From NCBI RefSeq assembly GCF_016900875.1, contig NZ_JAFEUM010000003.1:248001-312000 (forward strand): DNA of 64,000 bases. Direction: 5' to 3'. The notes beneath the pieces are model-generated. The model had not been told where the DNA came from and did no database searches. It saw nothing but the letters and a program-made list of their open reading frames with translations. Below, in pieces: positions 1-9,825 of the stretch. The position numbers and the translations under genes are program-made. The stretch's first letter is position 1. Every line of letters starts with the position of its first letter. This DNA is from Vibrio ulleungensis. Lineage in GTDB: Bacteria; Pseudomonadota; Gammaproteobacteria; Enterobacterales; Vibrionaceae.

Positions 1-220
1 CTTCTTCGGATGGCCAAACCTGTCTAACACTGCGCTAGGTGGTTTCCTAGGCATGACTGGCGGGCAAGTGCGTGCCAACATGCAAGTTGTAGACGTGTAC
101 TACCGTGACGGTGACAAGCTGTCTGAAAACTGGGTACTTATCGATCTACCATACTGGCTAAAACAGCAAGGCCTTGATGTGTTTGAGCGTACTCAAACCA
201 TCATGAACCCGTCTTACTAA
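1..220 (+). CDS. SnoaL-like / NTF2-fold protein, C-terminal part only
   Basis: Open reading frame entering from the left edge (frame starting at base 2) and ending at TAA 218-220, giving the last 72 residues. The fragment has a glycine-rich stretch (ALGGFLGMTGG) followed by VDVYYRDGDKLSENWVLIDL and LKQQGLDVFER. This 'enters as R-x-GDK-x-x-ENW-x-x-ID' pattern is familiar from SnoaL-like ester cyclases of the NTF2 superfamily, small cone-shaped alpha+beta proteins. The N-terminal part lies outside the window, so substrate and function cannot be read. It is transcribed toward the porin gene but separated from it by about 150 bp with an inverted repeat. Confidence 0.6.
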   Translation, partial: FFGWPNLSNTALGGFLGMTGGQVRANMQVVDVYYRDGDKLSENWVLIDLPYWLKQQGLDVFERTQTIMNPSY

Positions 221-281
221 GCTCCAACGCCGTAAAAAATTAGCTTAAGACTAGTCATCTTAGGCTAATGCTCCCAATTTA

Positions 282-301
282 GTGCCCTATGGATAGGGCA
301 C
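282..301 (+). terminator. inverted repeat, possible terminator of the partial gene
   Basis: GTGCCCTA and TAGGGCAC form an 8-bp perfect stem around a four-base loop. No clear T-run follows, so termination is uncertain; it could also be a protein-binding site in front of the porin gene. Confidence 0.35.
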
Positions 302-329
302 GCTCCTCCCTTGTTTGATTTCTAGGTAA

Positions 330-347
330 CAAAGCACGGCCGCTTTG
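330..347. promoter_or_regulatory. candidate operator upstream of the porin gene
   Basis: The inverted repeat CAAAGC-N6-GCTTTG ends 24 bp before the porin ATG. The spacing and the AAAGC/GCTTT arms resemble operators of LacI-family repressors, and a LacI-family gene lies just downstream of the porin. No binding evidence exists in the sequence itself; this is inference from symmetry and neighbourhood. Confidence 0.35.
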
Positions 348-371
348 CGCCCTAATATAACGAGAAATAGA

Positions 372-1493
372 ATGAAAAATTCTTCTTTGGCAATCTTAGT
401 TGCCGCAGCAGTGGTATCTACTTCAGCATATTCAGCCCATACTTTTACCAACGACGCAGGCGATAGCCTAACGCTTGATGGCCGTTTTGACGTTCGCTAT
501 CAAGACAGTGGTGGCGATAGCACTGGCGTATGGAATAGCGGTAGTTCACGTTTCGGCCTTAAAGGCGAAATGGGTCTGGACAACGGTTGGACCGGTTTTG
601 GTCATGCAGAATGGGGTTACAACTCTGGCGCTAACGGTAATAACATTTATGACCGTCTTTTGTATGCAGGCGTGTCTCACGATGTTTACGGTAAAATTGC
701 GGCAGGAACCAAGCAGTGGTCAACGTTTTATGATGTGGCGTGGTTTACCGATTTGGGTCGAGTATTTGGTACTCGTGGTTCAGGTGTATACAACCTGTCT
801 GACTGGGGTATCGCATCAGGTACTGGTCGCGCTGAAAACTCCATCACCTACCGCAACAAAATCAACAGTGATTTGAGCTACGGCTTCACATACCAAACGA
901 CTCGCGAGAACGTGAAACTGTCGGGCAGTGATCGCACTGGTGGTACTAACAACACAGCTACCGCAACCCTTAAAAATGGCTTGGGTGCATCGATGCAATA
1001 TCGTGGCATTGAAGGCATCACACTAGGTGTGTCTTACCATCAAAATGAGTTAGACAACGTAAGCTCAAACGTTGCGGGCGCAAAAGATGGCGACATGATG
1101 CGCATCATGTTAGTGGGCGCTAACTACACCAACGGTGGTTTATACGTTGGTGCAACGGCGCATGTTGGAGAGAACTGGGAGTCCGTTGAGACCTCAATTA
1201 CAGGCAATGCTCTGATTGATACCCTAGGTGGTGAAATCTATACTTATTATCACTTCGCTAATGGACTTCGCCCAACGTTGAACTACAACTATTTAGAAGA
1301 GCGTGGCAACCTAACCGAAGGCTATCAGCGTAACCTGCTCATCCCTGGTATGGAGTATCACTTCCAAAAGAACAAGTTTTTGGTATGGACAGAATATCAA
1401 TTTGATCTAGGTAATGACTCTCTCAACACTGCAGAAAGTAAATTTGATAACAGAGACGATCAATTTGCCGCAGGCGTTCGTTACTACTTCTAA
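372..1493 (+). CDS. outer-membrane general porin (OmpU/OmpC-like)
   Basis: 373-residue trimeric beta-barrel porin for passive diffusion of small solutes across the outer membrane. The ATG at 372 is preferred over the upstream start at 345 because it opens directly into a signal peptide (MKNSSLAILVAAAVVSTSAYSA, cut near residue 22). The mature protein starts with a short strand leading to LDGRFDVRYQDS, has alternating amphipathic strands throughout, and ends in the barrel signature VRYYF with a C-terminal Phe. Length and composition suit a Gram-negative general porin. The following gene encodes a LacI-family regulator in the same direction, so control by sugar or nucleoside availability is possible. 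The exact substrate preference cannot be told. Confidence 0.85.
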   Translation: MKNSSLAILVAAAVVSTSAYSAHTFTNDAGDSLTLDGRFDVRYQDSGGDSTGVWNSGSSRFGLKGEMGLDNGWTGFGHAEWGYNSGANGNNIYDRLLYAGVSHDVYGKIAAGTKQWSTFYDVAWFTDLGRVFGTRGSGVYNLSDWGIASGTGRAENSITYRNKINSDLSYGFTYQTTRENVKLSGSDRTGGTNNTATATLKNGLGASMQYRGIEGITLGVSYHQNELDNVSSNVAGAKDGDMMRIMLVGANYTNGGLYVGATAHVGENWESVETSITGNALIDTLGGEIYTYYHFANGLRPTLNYNYLEERGNLTEGYQRNLLIPGMEYHFQKNKFLVWTEYQFDLGNDSLNTAESKFDNRDDQFAAGVRYYF

Positions 1494-1516
1494 GTAATAC
1501 CGAACCCTAATAAATA

Positions 1517-1542
1517 AAGCACTCTTATCCAGAGTGCTTTTT
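1517..1542 (+). terminator. intrinsic terminator after the porin gene
   Basis: AAGCACTCT/AGAGTGCTT forms a 9-bp stem with a five-base loop followed by TTT, 24 bp past the porin stop codon. Confidence 0.8.
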
Positions 1543-1661
1543 GGGTTGTGGTCATCTATTTGTTAACTCACTAACTTTAAAGTGTTTTAAGTCCAAATCA
1601 TCATGAATACGTACCTAAATGTGCTACTATCAATGCACTGATAATTGTAATTTAGACCTCT

Positions 1662-2675
1662 ATGAATCAACCCAAACCCACCGTAACATCACGAGATGTG
1701 GCACAACTTGCTGGGGTGTCTCAATCCACCGTTTCTCGCGTATTTGTTCCCGGTAGTTCTGTCTCTGAAAAGACTAAGAAGAAGGTCTTTGATGCTGCTA
1801 ATGCACTGAATTATAGACCAAATGCTTTTGCGCGCAGCTTGACCACTAACGAGTCTAAAATGATCGGTTTGGTGTTTCCCGACGCCGACTACCCAATTCA
1901 TATGAAAACGTTGCAACTGATCTCTAGTGAGCTTCAACACCTTGGGTACGCCGCAGTGTTAATCCCTTGGTCGGTGGATAACCAAGACAATTATACGATT
2001 CCCAATATTTTCCAGTATCGCGTCGATGGCGTAATCGCCGCGTCGGCAACGTTCAATAAATCGCTCTATGAAGAGTGCGAAAAGTTTAATATTCCTATCG
2101 TGCAATTTGCACGCGTGGTGGAGGGGACTAAAAGCAGCTATGCGATCAGTGATAATTACGCGGCTGGTCAGCAAGCGGCGCAGTTTTTCTATTCTCGCGG
2201 TGCCAAAAGTGCGATCTATCTTACTGGTGAGGTCCCCACGTTTACCAATGGTGAGCGACAACTTGGCTTCATTGAGGAATTTGCTGATCTTACGTCGAAC
2301 AAACCCACTGTTATTGAAGCCAGTTACGATTATGACGATTCGCTTGATGCAATAAGAGCCCTATTTGAACAAGGGGATGTGCCCGACGCGATATTTTGCG
2401 CCACCGACAACTTGGCGCTGGCGGTGATGGATATTGCACGTTTCGAATACCATATGTCGATTCCTGAGCAGTTACAAATTGTGGGTTTTGACGATATTCC
2501 TCAAGCCAATTGGGTGAGTTATCAATTGACGACATTTCGTCAAAACTTTAAACGATTGGCCCGAGAAAGCGTAAAAATCATTACCGAACAGATTCAATCT
2601 GGCGCAGGAAACACCACCAAGTTGATGGTGCCTGTACAGTTTATTGAGAGAAAGTCGACCAAACCTTCGCCTTAG
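1662..2675 (+). CDS. LacI/GalR-family transcriptional regulator
   Basis: 337-residue one-component regulator. Residues about 9-57 form the LacI helix-turn-helix with hinge (SRDVAQLAGVSQSTVSRVF, then ALNYRPNAFARSL). Residues 65-330 form the periplasmic-binding-like effector domain, recognisable from MIGLVFPDADYP, VDGVIAASA, CATDNLALAVMD and IVGFDDIPQANW. Its ligand is unknown; relatives sense sugars or nucleosides. It follows the porin gene but is separated from it by a terminator, so it is probably transcribed on its own. The nearest plausible targets are the porin and its own promoter. It converges with the Sel1-repeat gene downstream. Confidence 0.9.
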   Translation: MNQPKPTVTSRDVAQLAGVSQSTVSRVFVPGSSVSEKTKKKVFDAANALNYRPNAFARSLTTNESKMIGLVFPDADYPIHMKTLQLISSELQHLGYAAVLIPWSVDNQDNYTIPNIFQYRVDGVIAASATFNKSLYEECEKFNIPIVQFARVVEGTKSSYAISDNYAAGQQAAQFFYSRGAKSAIYLTGEVPTFTNGERQLGFIEEFADLTSNKPTVIEASYDYDDSLDAIRALFEQGDVPDAIFCATDNLALAVMDIARFEYHMSIPEQLQIVGFDDIPQANWVSYQLTTFRQNFKRLARESVKIITEQIQSGAGNTTKLMVPVQFIERKSTKPSP

Positions 2676-2712
2676 TGGGTTTAAGCTGCACGGGCTTGCT
2701 TTGTGTAAACTC

Positions 2713-2750
2713 ACCTTAACTCGCGCAATGCAGGTGTCGCGAGTTAAGGT
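2713..2750. terminator. strong hairpin between convergent genes
   Basis: ACCTTAACTCGCG and CGCGAGTTAAGGT pair perfectly over 13 bp around a 12-base loop. It sits between the LacI-type gene and the convergent Sel1-repeat gene. There is no long T-run on either strand, so it may end transcripts by folding alone or with Rho. Confidence 0.6.
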
Positions 2751-2761
2751 AGTCTATTGTG

Positions 2762-4351
2762 TTAGTTAAGGTGGGTGTTGTTAATATAGCCAATCGTATT
2801 GTTTTTTGGGTAATAAACTTCAGTCCATTGACTGCCTTCCGATAATACATACGCCTTTTCACCCTGAGGTATGCTTAGCAACGTCGTGCTGTCAAAGTTG
2901 TTCTGTTTATAGACCTCAGTGAGCTTAACATTGACAAGTTTTACCCTAAGTTTGTGCAACATTGCGTCAAGGTTGGACTGGGCATTTTTATAGTTGTTTT
3001 GCGCAGACGTCGCATACCAGTAGGCCGCTAATTCGTTGCTTTTTCGCACTCCGGTGCCATTTTCGTAGCGAACCCCTAAGTTGTTTTGTGCGACTTCGTC
3101 CCCTTGCTTGGCAGCGCGCTCGTACCATTTAAAGGCTTGATAGTCGTCCTTTTCGGTACCTTGCCCTTCAGCAAACATCACCCCAAGATTGTTTTGTGCT
3201 GCAGAGTGGCCTTGTTCGGCCGCTTTGTTGTACCAGTTAAAGGCGGTTCGATAGCTTTTTTCAACGCCTTCGGCGTTGCTGTACATCCAACCCAAACGGA
3301 ACTGCGCGTCACTGTCACCAAGATCGGCTGCTTGTTTAAACCATTTTCTGGCTTCGCTTAAGTTCTTATCTCGTCCCAGCGCCTTATAGTAATGTTGGGC
3401 GACGTAATATTTAGACGCGCGATGATTCTGTTTGCCAGCTTGTTCAAACCAACGAAAAGACTGTTTAAAGTCTTTCTCGATGCCTTCCCCAAAGTAATAC
3501 ATGCGCGCTAAGTTATAGGCAGCGAACTTGTTTTTTGGTGCCGCGATTGTGAGCAGCTCAAAGGCTTTTTGATTGTTTTTGGGAGTGCCCACACCGTACA
3601 GGTAGTAGCGTCCCAATTCTGCCGTAGGCACAGGCCATTGGTCTTGCGCGGCTTGTGTCATCCAGCGAAAAGCTTGCTGCGTATCTACAGTACCGCTGTT
3701 GCCGTTCTCATAGATCCAAGCTAAGTTGCGCGCCGAGTCCTTATTGCCTTTAAGTGCAGACTGCGTGTACCAGTCGATTGAGGTGTCGTAGTCGACCTCC
3801 ACACCATAGCCGCCAGCGTAAGCCAGACCTAAATAGAATGAACAGTAAGAGTTTTCGTCGATGCAGCGCTCAAACCACTTAATGGCATTGACGTAATCCT
3901 TTTGACCCCAGTAGTGCTCGCCTAGGTTGGTGACATCGAACACGTTACCGTCTTCGGCCTTCATCCAAAGTTGAAAAATAGCGTCGTTTTCGGCCAAAAA
4001 CTCTTTGGCTGGCAGTGAACCATTGGCCTCTGCATCACGAACATAATCGTAGGCATCGGTGTACCTTTCTCTGTCTAAAAGAAACATACTGTAATCGTAT
4101 TGCGCGTCGGCATTACCTGAGTCTGCCGCGATGGCTAGCCATTGCACATCGTCGAGTGTAGGGCGATTGGCTGAAGTGTATAGACGGTACATTGACGGGA
4201 CGTCACCGTCGTTTGCGAGCTCAGTCCATGCAGCGCGAGCCGCCTCTATATCGCCTTTTTGAAAAGACTCTTCTGCTGACTCATAAGTTGCGGCGCAGCC
4301 CGCCAGTGCATATGTGATGACCGCACTTAAAATCCAACTGCGTGTATTCAT
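2762..4351 (-). CDS. Sel1-repeat lipoprotein with C-terminal SH3-like domain
   Basis: 529-residue lipoprotein. ATG at 4351 is chosen because AAAGGA precedes it at good spacing and it opens into a lipoprotein signal peptide with lipobox ALAGC; longer starts upstream would place charged residues before it. From about residue 35 to 460 it is a run of Sel1-like (TPR-related) helical repeats, shown by recurring patterns such as A-x-x-x-LG-x-x-Y-x-x-G-x-G and A-x-x-WY-x-x-AA-x-x-G. The C-terminal 60 residues (GEKAYVLSEGSQWTEVYY, then GYINNTHL) look like a bacterial SH3 domain, often binding peptidoglycan. It is probably an envelope-anchored scaffold for protein or cell-wall contacts; its partner is unknown. 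It is divergent from the DUF3859 gene. Confidence 0.8.
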   Translation of the reverse strand: MNTRSWILSAVITYALAGCAATYESAEESFQKGDIEAARAAWTELANDGDVPSMYRLYTSANRPTLDDVQWLAIAADSGNADAQYDYSMFLLDRERYTDAYDYVRDAEANGSLPAKEFLAENDAIFQLWMKAEDGNVFDVTNLGEHYWGQKDYVNAIKWFERCIDENSYCSFYLGLAYAGGYGVEVDYDTSIDWYTQSALKGNKDSARNLAWIYENGNSGTVDTQQAFRWMTQAAQDQWPVPTAELGRYYLYGVGTPKNNQKAFELLTIAAPKNKFAAYNLARMYYFGEGIEKDFKQSFRWFEQAGKQNHRASKYYVAQHYYKALGRDKNLSEARKWFKQAADLGDSDAQFRLGWMYSNAEGVEKSYRTAFNWYNKAAEQGHSAAQNNLGVMFAEGQGTEKDDYQAFKWYERAAKQGDEVAQNNLGVRYENGTGVRKSNELAAYWYATSAQNNYKNAQSNLDAMLHKLRVKLVNVKLTEVYKQNNFDSTTLLSIPQGEKAYVLSEGSQWTEVYYPKNNTIGYINNTHLN

Positions 4352-4601
4352 GTTCATTCCTTTGACTTTCATTGTGTATCTGCATCCTTTTCGCATCATA
4401 GAAAGGTTCATTCAATTGTCACAGGTGAAATTGCGGACTAAGAGAGGCCAATCACAGGTTTTGTCGTTGTTTTTACCTCAATGTGCGGTAAATGAATATT
4501 TGCGTGATTTACTGTTAACGCGGTTCTTGATTAACGCAACGGGCATTAGACAGAGTATCTTGGTACAATCAACGCATTAAATATCCAGTTGAGTATTCCC
4601 G

Positions 4602-5039
4602 TTGGCAAAGCGCACTCCAATCGTCGAAATTACCAGTTATGGCATTTATAAGCACTGGGATGCCCACTCCAAAGATCTCCCCAAAATCCAAGAATTTACC
4701 ACCGAAGTTCAAGCCGATGAAGGCGTTGAATTTGGCTTTACGGTCAATATTAAACGCGCTAAAGGGGAGCTATTGTCGTTTTGTGTTTACCACCCTGGTG
4801 TGATCAACAAAAAGGGACAACGTTTAGACCCCTTTGATGGTGAGATTTACATTCGAAATAACGATTGGGATTTCTATCTTGGGGATACGATCCAACTGCT
4901 TCACCCAGAAGAGGGTTACGAAAGTAACTTAGGGCCTTGGCGAATGGTGATCGAGCTTAAAGGTCGTGTTATTGCAGAAAAAACCTTTAAGGTGGTCGCA
5001 CGCGACCAGGCCCAGTTTTGGAAGGCTCGGGGATACTAA
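4602..5039 (+). CDS. DUF3859 domain protein
   Basis: 145-residue soluble protein without signal peptide or membrane segment. The reading frame opens with TTG (4602) and begins AKRTPIVEITSYGIYKHWD; no ATG lies upstream in frame and no good ribosome-binding site is visible, so the start is uncertain. The body is rich in beta strands (VEFGFTVNIKRAKGELLSFCVYHP, then GPWRMVIELKGRVIAEKTFKV), the pattern of the DUF3859 family of immunoglobulin-like folds. The function of the family is not established. It is a single gene between the divergent Sel1 lipoprotein and the bet operon. Confidence 0.7.
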   Translation: MAKRTPIVEITSYGIYKHWDAHSKDLPKIQEFTTEVQADEGVEFGFTVNIKRAKGELLSFCVYHPGVINKKGQRLDPFDGEIYIRNNDWDFYLGDTIQLLHPEEGYESNLGPWRMVIELKGRVIAEKTFKVVARDQAQFWKARGY

Positions 5040-5107
5040 CTTCGTTTTGGTTAACGATTTGTTAATTTATTCTTGTGGGAATGGCTAATTTCCGTTAGTT
5101 TATTTTT

Positions 5108-5121
5108 ATTGAACGTTCAAT
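5108..5121. promoter_or_regulatory. BetI-type operator, perfect palindrome
   Basis: ATTGAACGTTCAAT is a 14-bp perfect palindrome ending 10 bp before the betI start codon. TetR-family BetI proteins repress their own operon from palindromes of this kind in the betI promoter, and choline relieves repression. The position, overlapping the likely promoter/leader of betIBA, supports this. Confidence 0.75.
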
Positions 5122-5131
5122 TAATAAAAAT

Positions 5132-5743
5132 ATGCCTAAAGTCGGAATGGAAGCTGCGCGTCGTCAGCAATTGATCGACGCCACATTTGCGTCAGTATCC
5201 AAGCATGGAATGCAAGCTAGTACTATTACCACAATCTGTCACGAAGCAGGCTTGTCGACAGGTCTGATTAGTCACTACTTTGGCAATAAGCAGGGACTGA
5301 TCGAGGCGAGCCTACGCTATCTTCTTACCCAATTGCATCACTACCTTGTTGAGCACACGCGCAGTGACATGAGCGCCCAGCAGCGACTCGATGTTATTGT
5401 GGAGGCTAACTTTTCAAGGTGGCACCTACGTGGAGACACGTCAAAGACGTGGTTAAGCTTTTGGGCGCAATCGTTGCACAATTCATCGTTACGTCGCTTA
5501 CAACAGGTGAGCAGTCGGCGATTGGTTAGTAATCTTAGTTATTCCTTTCAACAAATCATGCCACGGTCCGATGCGGAGCAGTCTGCTCACATGGCGGCTG
5601 CCATGATAGATGGCTTGTGGCTACGCGCCGTGTTGGGCGGCTATACCGATGCTCAGATCGAACAGAGCGAAACATTCGCAAAACAGTATATTTCTTCCCT
5701 CATTACACGCTATGGAGAGTGTCATAATGTCCCCGGTTTATAA
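5132..5743 (+). CDS. betI: choline-responsive repressor BetI
   Basis: 203-residue TetR-family repressor of glycine-betaine synthesis. The N-terminal helix-turn-helix spans about residues 9-55 ([18 protein letters not shown], then [18 protein letters not shown]), and the remaining helical domain contains [15 protein letters not shown], typical of BetI. It is the first gene of betIBA; its 3' end overlaps the start of betB by 17 bp, so the two are translated together. A 14-bp palindrome sits directly upstream and is the likely autoregulatory operator. Length equals the usual 195-205 residues for BetI. Confidence 0.92.
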   Translation: MPKVGMEAARRQQLIDATFASVSKHGMQASTITTICHEAGLSTGLISHYFGNKQGLIEASLRYLLTQLHHYLVEHTRSDMSAQQRLDVIVEANFSRWHLRGDTSKTWLSFWAQSLHNSSLRRLQQVSSRRLVSNLSYSFQQIMPRSDAEQSAHMAAAMIDGLWLRAVLGGYTDAQIEQSETFAKQYISSLITRYGECHNVPGL

Positions 5744-7187
5744 AAGCTTTATTGATGGTCAGTTCGTTTCTAACCAAAGTGGAGAGTGCTTTGATGTTAT
5801 TAACCCAGCTACCAATCAAGTGATCTATCGCGTAGAAGAGGCCGATGACGATGTACTGCAACACGCCGTCTCAAGCTCAAAGCGCGCGTTTGCGATCTGG
5901 TCGATGATGAGCGCTATCGAACGCGCCCGAATATTACGCAAAGCCGCGGATCTGTTGCGAGAGCGCAATGATGAATTGGCCGTAATTGAAGTAAACGACA
6001 CCGGAAAACCACTGCAAGAGGCCAACTGCGTTGATGTGCAAACCGGCGCGGATGTTATCGAATATTTTGCAGGGCTTGCTCCGGCTCAAGTCGGTCAGCA
6101 GCAAGCTGTTGGCGAGGATTTTTACTACACCCGAAAAGAGCCGCTAGGCGTGGTAGCAGGAATTGGCGCGTGGAACTACCCACTGCAAATTGCGTGTTGG
6201 AAATCTGGTCCTGCACTTGCCGCGGGCAATACCATGATATTTAAGCCTTCAGAAGAGACACCGCTTGGCGCAATTAAGTTGGCCGAAATCTTCATAGAAG
6301 CAGGTATGCCAGCAGGGGTGTTTAATGTTATTCAGGGCGGGGCTAAGGTAGGGCAATTTCTCACCTCAAGTAATGACATCGCTAAAGTCTCCTTTACCGG
6401 AGAGGTGAGCACAGGACAGGCAGTCGCAAAAGACGCCAGCCAGAGTCTGAAATCGGTCACAATGGAACTTGGTGGTAAATCGCCATTGTTGGTGTTTGAA
6501 GACGCCGACATTGAGCAGGCCGTAAGTGCTGCGATGTTGGGCAACTTTTACACCCAAGGCGAAGTATGCACTAACTGCACTCGTGTCTTTGTGCATAGCT
6601 CTATTAAAAGTGCTTTTCTGAAACAGCTTCAAACGCGCATAGAAAACAATATTGTGGCGGGCGACCCTCTGGATCTTGAGGTGAATTTTGGCGCATTGAT
6701 ATCGAAGCAGCATCAACAGAAAGTTCTCGATTATATTGCGGTGGGTAAGGCGGAAGGCGCCAATATCCTCACTGGCGGCGCAGCATGGCAACCGAGTGGA
6801 GCACCCAATGGGAATTTCGTGCAGCCCACGGTGTTTGTTGATTGCACTGACGACATGCAAATTGTAAAAGAAGAAATTTTTGGCCCAGTAATGTGCGTTC
6901 TGACCTTTGATGATGAAAATGAGGTGATTGCGCGCGCCAATGATACTCTTTTAGGGTTGGGGGCTGGCGTGTTCACCACCGATATTCAACGAGCGCATCG
7001 AGTGATCCACCAAATCCAAGCGGGAATTTGCTGGATCAACAGCTATGGCGCCTCACCGGCTGAGATGCCAGTTGGGGGCTATAAATTGTCGGGGATTGGG
7101 CGTGAGAATGGGATTGAGACGCTGGCCAGTTACACCCAAACCAAGTCAATTTATGTTGGCATGGGCAAACTAGAGAGCCCATTCTAA
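5727..7187 (+). CDS. betB: betaine-aldehyde dehydrogenase
   Basis: 486-residue NAD(P)-dependent enzyme oxidising betaine aldehyde to glycine betaine, an osmoprotectant. ATG 5727 is chosen over upstream in-frame starts because GGAGAG lies 7 bases before it and the protein then begins like other BetB proteins ([14 protein letters not shown]). Landmarks: [21 protein letters not shown] for cofactor binding, the general-base Glu247 in TMELGGKSP, and the catalytic Cys281 in [11 protein letters not shown]-terminal [10 protein letters not shown] is the usual oligomerisation region. The last base of its stop codon is the first base of the betA start, indicating coupled translation. Confidence 0.95.
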   Translation: MSPVYKSFIDGQFVSNQSGECFDVINPATNQVIYRVEEADDDVLQHAVSSSKRAFAIWSMMSAIERARILRKAADLLRERNDELAVIEVNDTGKPLQEANCVDVQTGADVIEYFAGLAPAQVGQQQAVGEDFYYTRKEPLGVVAGIGAWNYPLQIACWKSGPALAAGNTMIFKPSEETPLGAIKLAEIFIEAGMPAGVFNVIQGGAKVGQFLTSSNDIAKVSFTGEVSTGQAVAKDASQSLKSVTMELGGKSPLLVFEDADIEQAVSAAMLGNFYTQGEVCTNCTRVFVHSSIKSAFLKQLQTRIENNIVAGDPLDLEVNFGALISKQHQQKVLDYIAVGKAEGANILTGGAAWQPSGAPNGNFVQPTVFVDCTDDMQIVKEEIFGPVMCVLTFDDENEVIARANDTLLGLGAGVFTTDIQRAHRVIHQIQAGICWINSYGASPAEMPVGGYKLSGIGRENGIETLASYTQTKSIYVGMGKLESPF

Positions 7188-8800
7188 TGAGTAAGACAAC
7201 GGAATTTGATTACATAATCGTAGGCGCTGGGTCTGCTGGCTGCGTGCTTGCCAACCGACTGTCTGCTGATCCTGCAAATAAAGTATTACTGCTTGAAACG
7301 GGGGGCAGTGATAAAAGCCTGTTTATCAAGATGCCAACCGCGCTGTCTATTCCAATGAACAGCAGTAAATACGCATGGCAATTTCATACTCAAGAAGAGC
7401 TTTTTCTCGATAATAGAGTGATGCATTGCCCTAGAGGAAAAGTCCTTGGTGGCAGCTCTTCGATCAATGGAATGGTTTGGGTGAGAGGGCATGCCAAAGA
7501 CTTCGATGAGTGGGAATCGCTTGGCGCTAAAGGTTGGGGCTATCAAGATTGCTTGCCCTATTTTGTGCAAGCCGAGAGTTATTTCCAACCAAACAGCACC
7601 CATCGCGGCGCGGCTGGCCCTATAGGTGTGAATAATGGCAATCAAATGGCCAATCCATTGTACAAGGCATTTATACATGCGGGTGTGCAAGCTGGGTATC
7701 CTACTATTGCAGACTATAACGGGGAGCAGCAAGAAGGCTTTTCTCCCATGCAAATGAGCGTCAAGCAAGGCGTACGTAGCTCAACCGCTCGCGAATATCT
7801 CGACCCGATAAAGTCACGGCCAAACCTAACCATTCAAACCGGCGCTTTGGCAGAGAAAGTGTTATTCGACAATAAACGCGCCAAAGGAGTGCGTTATCAG
7901 CTCAAAGGTCGATCCTATGAGGCCTACTCAAACAAAGAGGTGATATTGAGTGCAGGTGCAATTGGCTCGCCGCACTTGCTGCAACTCTCTGGTATTGGCA
8001 ATAGCGAAGTGCTCAGCAATGCAGGGGTGGAAACAGTGCATCATTTACCTGGGGTTGGGCAAAACCTACAGGATCATCTAGAGTTTTATTTCCAATATAA
8101 ATGTAAGAAGCGAATAACTCTCAACGGCAAGCTGGGCCTAGTATCCAAGGCGCTAATTGGCGCACGTTGGCTGGTTAATCGTAGTGGGCTAGGTGCGACC
8201 AATCATTTTGAATCGTGCGCGTTTATTCGCTCCAACGAGCAAGTAGAGTGGCCCGATATACAGTATCACTTTCTTCCTGCAGCTATTCGCTATGACGGAA
8301 AGCTAGCGTTTGATGGACACGGGTTTCAAGTGCATGTTGGTCATAACAAACCAAAGAGTCGAGGCGCTGTGACGCTAGTGTCAAATAACCCAGCCGATCC
8401 ACCCAATATCCAGTTTAACTACTTGCAACATCCTGATGATATTGCCGGCTTTAGAGCCTGTGTGAGACTGACGCGTCAAATCATAGAGCAGCCAGCTTTC
8501 GACGAGTTCCGTGATGGAGAGATTCAACCTGGTGAGTCGGTCAATACCGATGAGCAGATCGATAAATTTGTACGGCAACATGTCGAAAGTGCCTATCATC
8601 CAAGCTGTTCCTGTCGAATGGGGGAGGATGAGTTAGCAGTGGTTGACTCTAATACAAAGGTTCATGGTGTGAGCGGCTTACGTGTGGTGGATTCGTCCAT
8701 TTTTCCCAGCATTCCCAATGGTAATTTAAATGCGCCAACGATTATGGTGGCGGAGAAGGCCGCTGACGCGATTTTATCGAGATATTTGCCCAACATTTGA
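7187..8800 (+). CDS. betA: choline dehydrogenase
   Basis: 537-residue FAD-dependent GMC oxidoreductase that oxidises choline to betaine aldehyde, feeding BetB. The N-terminal FAD-binding motif is [14 protein letters not shown], followed by the GMC signature around [14 protein letters not shown]. The C-terminal active-site histidine region reads [13 protein letters not shown], and [16 protein letters not shown] closes the FAD site. It is slightly shorter than the E. coli enzyme (about 556). It is the last gene of betIBA here: unlike many vibrios, no proXWV-type betaine transporter follows; the next feature is a tRNA-Ser on the other strand. Confidence 0.93.
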   Translation: MSKTTEFDYIIVGAGSAGCVLANRLSADPANKVLLLETGGSDKSLFIKMPTALSIPMNSSKYAWQFHTQEELFLDNRVMHCPRGKVLGGSSSINGMVWVRGHAKDFDEWESLGAKGWGYQDCLPYFVQAESYFQPNSTHRGAAGPIGVNNGNQMANPLYKAFIHAGVQAGYPTIADYNGEQQEGFSPMQMSVKQGVRSSTAREYLDPIKSRPNLTIQTGALAEKVLFDNKRAKGVRYQLKGRSYEAYSNKEVILSAGAIGSPHLLQLSGIGNSEVLSNAGVETVHHLPGVGQNLQDHLEFYFQYKCKKRITLNGKLGLVSKALIGARWLVNRSGLGATNHFESCAFIRSNEQVEWPDIQYHFLPAAIRYDGKLAFDGHGFQVHVGHNKPKSRGAVTLVSNNPADPPNIQFNYLQHPDDIAGFRACVRLTRQIIEQPAFDEFRDGEIQPGESVNTDEQIDKFVRQHVESAYHPSCSCRMGEDELAVVDSNTKVHGVSGLRVVDSSIFPSIPNGNLNAPTIMVAEKAADAILSRYLPNI

Positions 8801-8920
8801 TGCACAAGTCATTGGTTTTTGGCGCGGTACTAGAATTTATAAGGCGAGTATGCGCAAGTACCGTTCGCAGTTGAAAATACAGAGACAATGTCAGGTGCCA
8901 GCTATAAAGTGACATATATG

Positions 8921-8949
8921 AAAAAGGCCCTGATAATAATCAGGGCCTT
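8921..8949 (-). terminator. terminator of tRNA-Ser
   Basis: AAGGCCCTGAT/ATCAGGGCCTT makes an 11-bp stem with a four-base loop; read on the minus strand it is followed by five T. It lies just past the 3' end of tRNA-Ser. Confidence 0.85.
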
Positions 8950-8954
8950 AGATG

Positions 8955-9045
8955 TGGCGGAGAGATAGGGATTTGAACCCTAGAACCGCTATTAACGGTT
9001 GCCGGTTTTCAAGACCGGTGCTTTCGACCACTCAGCCATCTCTCC
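8955..9045 (-). tRNA. tRNA-Ser(UGA)
   Basis: 91-nt tRNA with encoded CCA. Reverse complement starts GGAGAGATGGCTGAGTGG and ends CTATCTCTCCGCCA. The anticodon loop is CTTGAAA between CCGGT and ACCGG, giving anticodon TGA. The long variable arm (CAACCGTTAATAGCGGTT) is typical of serine tRNAs. Confidence 0.97.
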
Positions 9046-9131
9046 GTTGCGGTCGCTATAATATAAAGCCTTAAATCTGTTGTAAACCCTTTGATGGTTT
9101 GTTTGCTCGCTTTGTGAGCAAAGTCAGTGGA

Positions 9132-9686
9132 TTAACACTCGTCGGTGGCGTGTTCTAAGTAAAAATTCGTTTCCGATGGGTTGTTGGTGCCACCAGGCTC
9201 TATGTAGTGCACATAGCAGCGTTTAGTCGGGGTATCTGCAATACCAAATCCTACTCGTACGTTGCTGCTATTACTTGAATTACAGTTTGATAACGTGCTG
9301 CTGAAACACACATCCCAGTCACTGTCACTAAAGTCGTCGTTGCCCAGGTCGACTAAATCAAGAATACCCAGTCCATTCTCAGCGTAAGATTCGGGATAGC
9401 CATATTTGAGCTCTAGGTAACCAAGGTTAGTCTCAATAGATGGGTAGGTATCGGCGTTGCTATCAGTAGGCGCTACGACCCTTGGGCTGTTTTCTGCGCC
9501 TGCAATAACCGCTTTAGAGTAACTCAACATCGCGGCATCGTTGATTGCTGCTGATAAACCATTCACGGCGCTAATTCGAGCGTCTTTTTGTAAGTCTAGA
9601 AAGCGTGGAGCAGCGGTCACCGCTAATACGCCCAAAATGACGATGACGATAACTAATTCAATAAGCGTAAAACCGCGAGGTCTCAT
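9132..9686 (-). CDS. type IV prepilin-like protein (MSHA pilin type)
   Basis: 184-residue prepilin. The short leader MRPRG is followed by [21 protein letters not shown], the class III cleavage/methylation signal with Glu5 of the mature protein, and the hydrophobic assembly helix. [19 protein letters not shown] matches the MSHA pilin subgroup. The C-terminal half has a Cys pair region (CFSSTLSNC) and a final Cys (ATDEC) suited to a disulfide-bonded loop. No pilus assembly genes are nearby, so it is an orphan subunit that would need export machinery encoded elsewhere. A second pilin of the same subgroup lies near 16 kb. It sits between two tRNA genes on the same strand. Confidence 0.85.
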   Translation of the reverse strand: MRPRGFTLIELVIVIVILGVLAVTAAPRFLDLQKDARISAVNGLSAAINDAAMLSYSKAVIAGAENSPRVVAPTDSNADTYPSIETNLGYLELKYGYPESYAENGLGILDLVDLGNDDFSDSDWDVCFSSTLSNCNSSNSSNVRVGFGIADTPTKRCYVHYIEPGGTNNPSETNFYLEHATDEC

Positions 9687-9789
9687 GTCAACTCCTATGT
9701 ACGACCGATAAAGGCTTATTCTGGTTTTAGAGTATACGAAGAGTCAATGGATCGTAAATTGTTATCTATGGGAAATTGAGCCTAAAAAC

Positions 9790-9817
9790 GAAAAAAGAGA
9801 GCCGAAGCTCTCTTTTA
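9790..9817 (-). terminator. terminator of tRNA-Pro
   Basis: AAAGAGAGC-CGAA-GCTCTCTTT forms a 9-bp stem with a CGAA tetraloop and a T-run on the minus strand, directly past tRNA-Pro. Confidence 0.85.
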
Positions 9818-9825
9818 AGGGATAA

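Noticed and set aside
5610..5726. Longer N-terminal extension of betB
   Set aside because: It lies inside betI, has no ribosome-binding site and is absent from the family; ATG 5727 fits.
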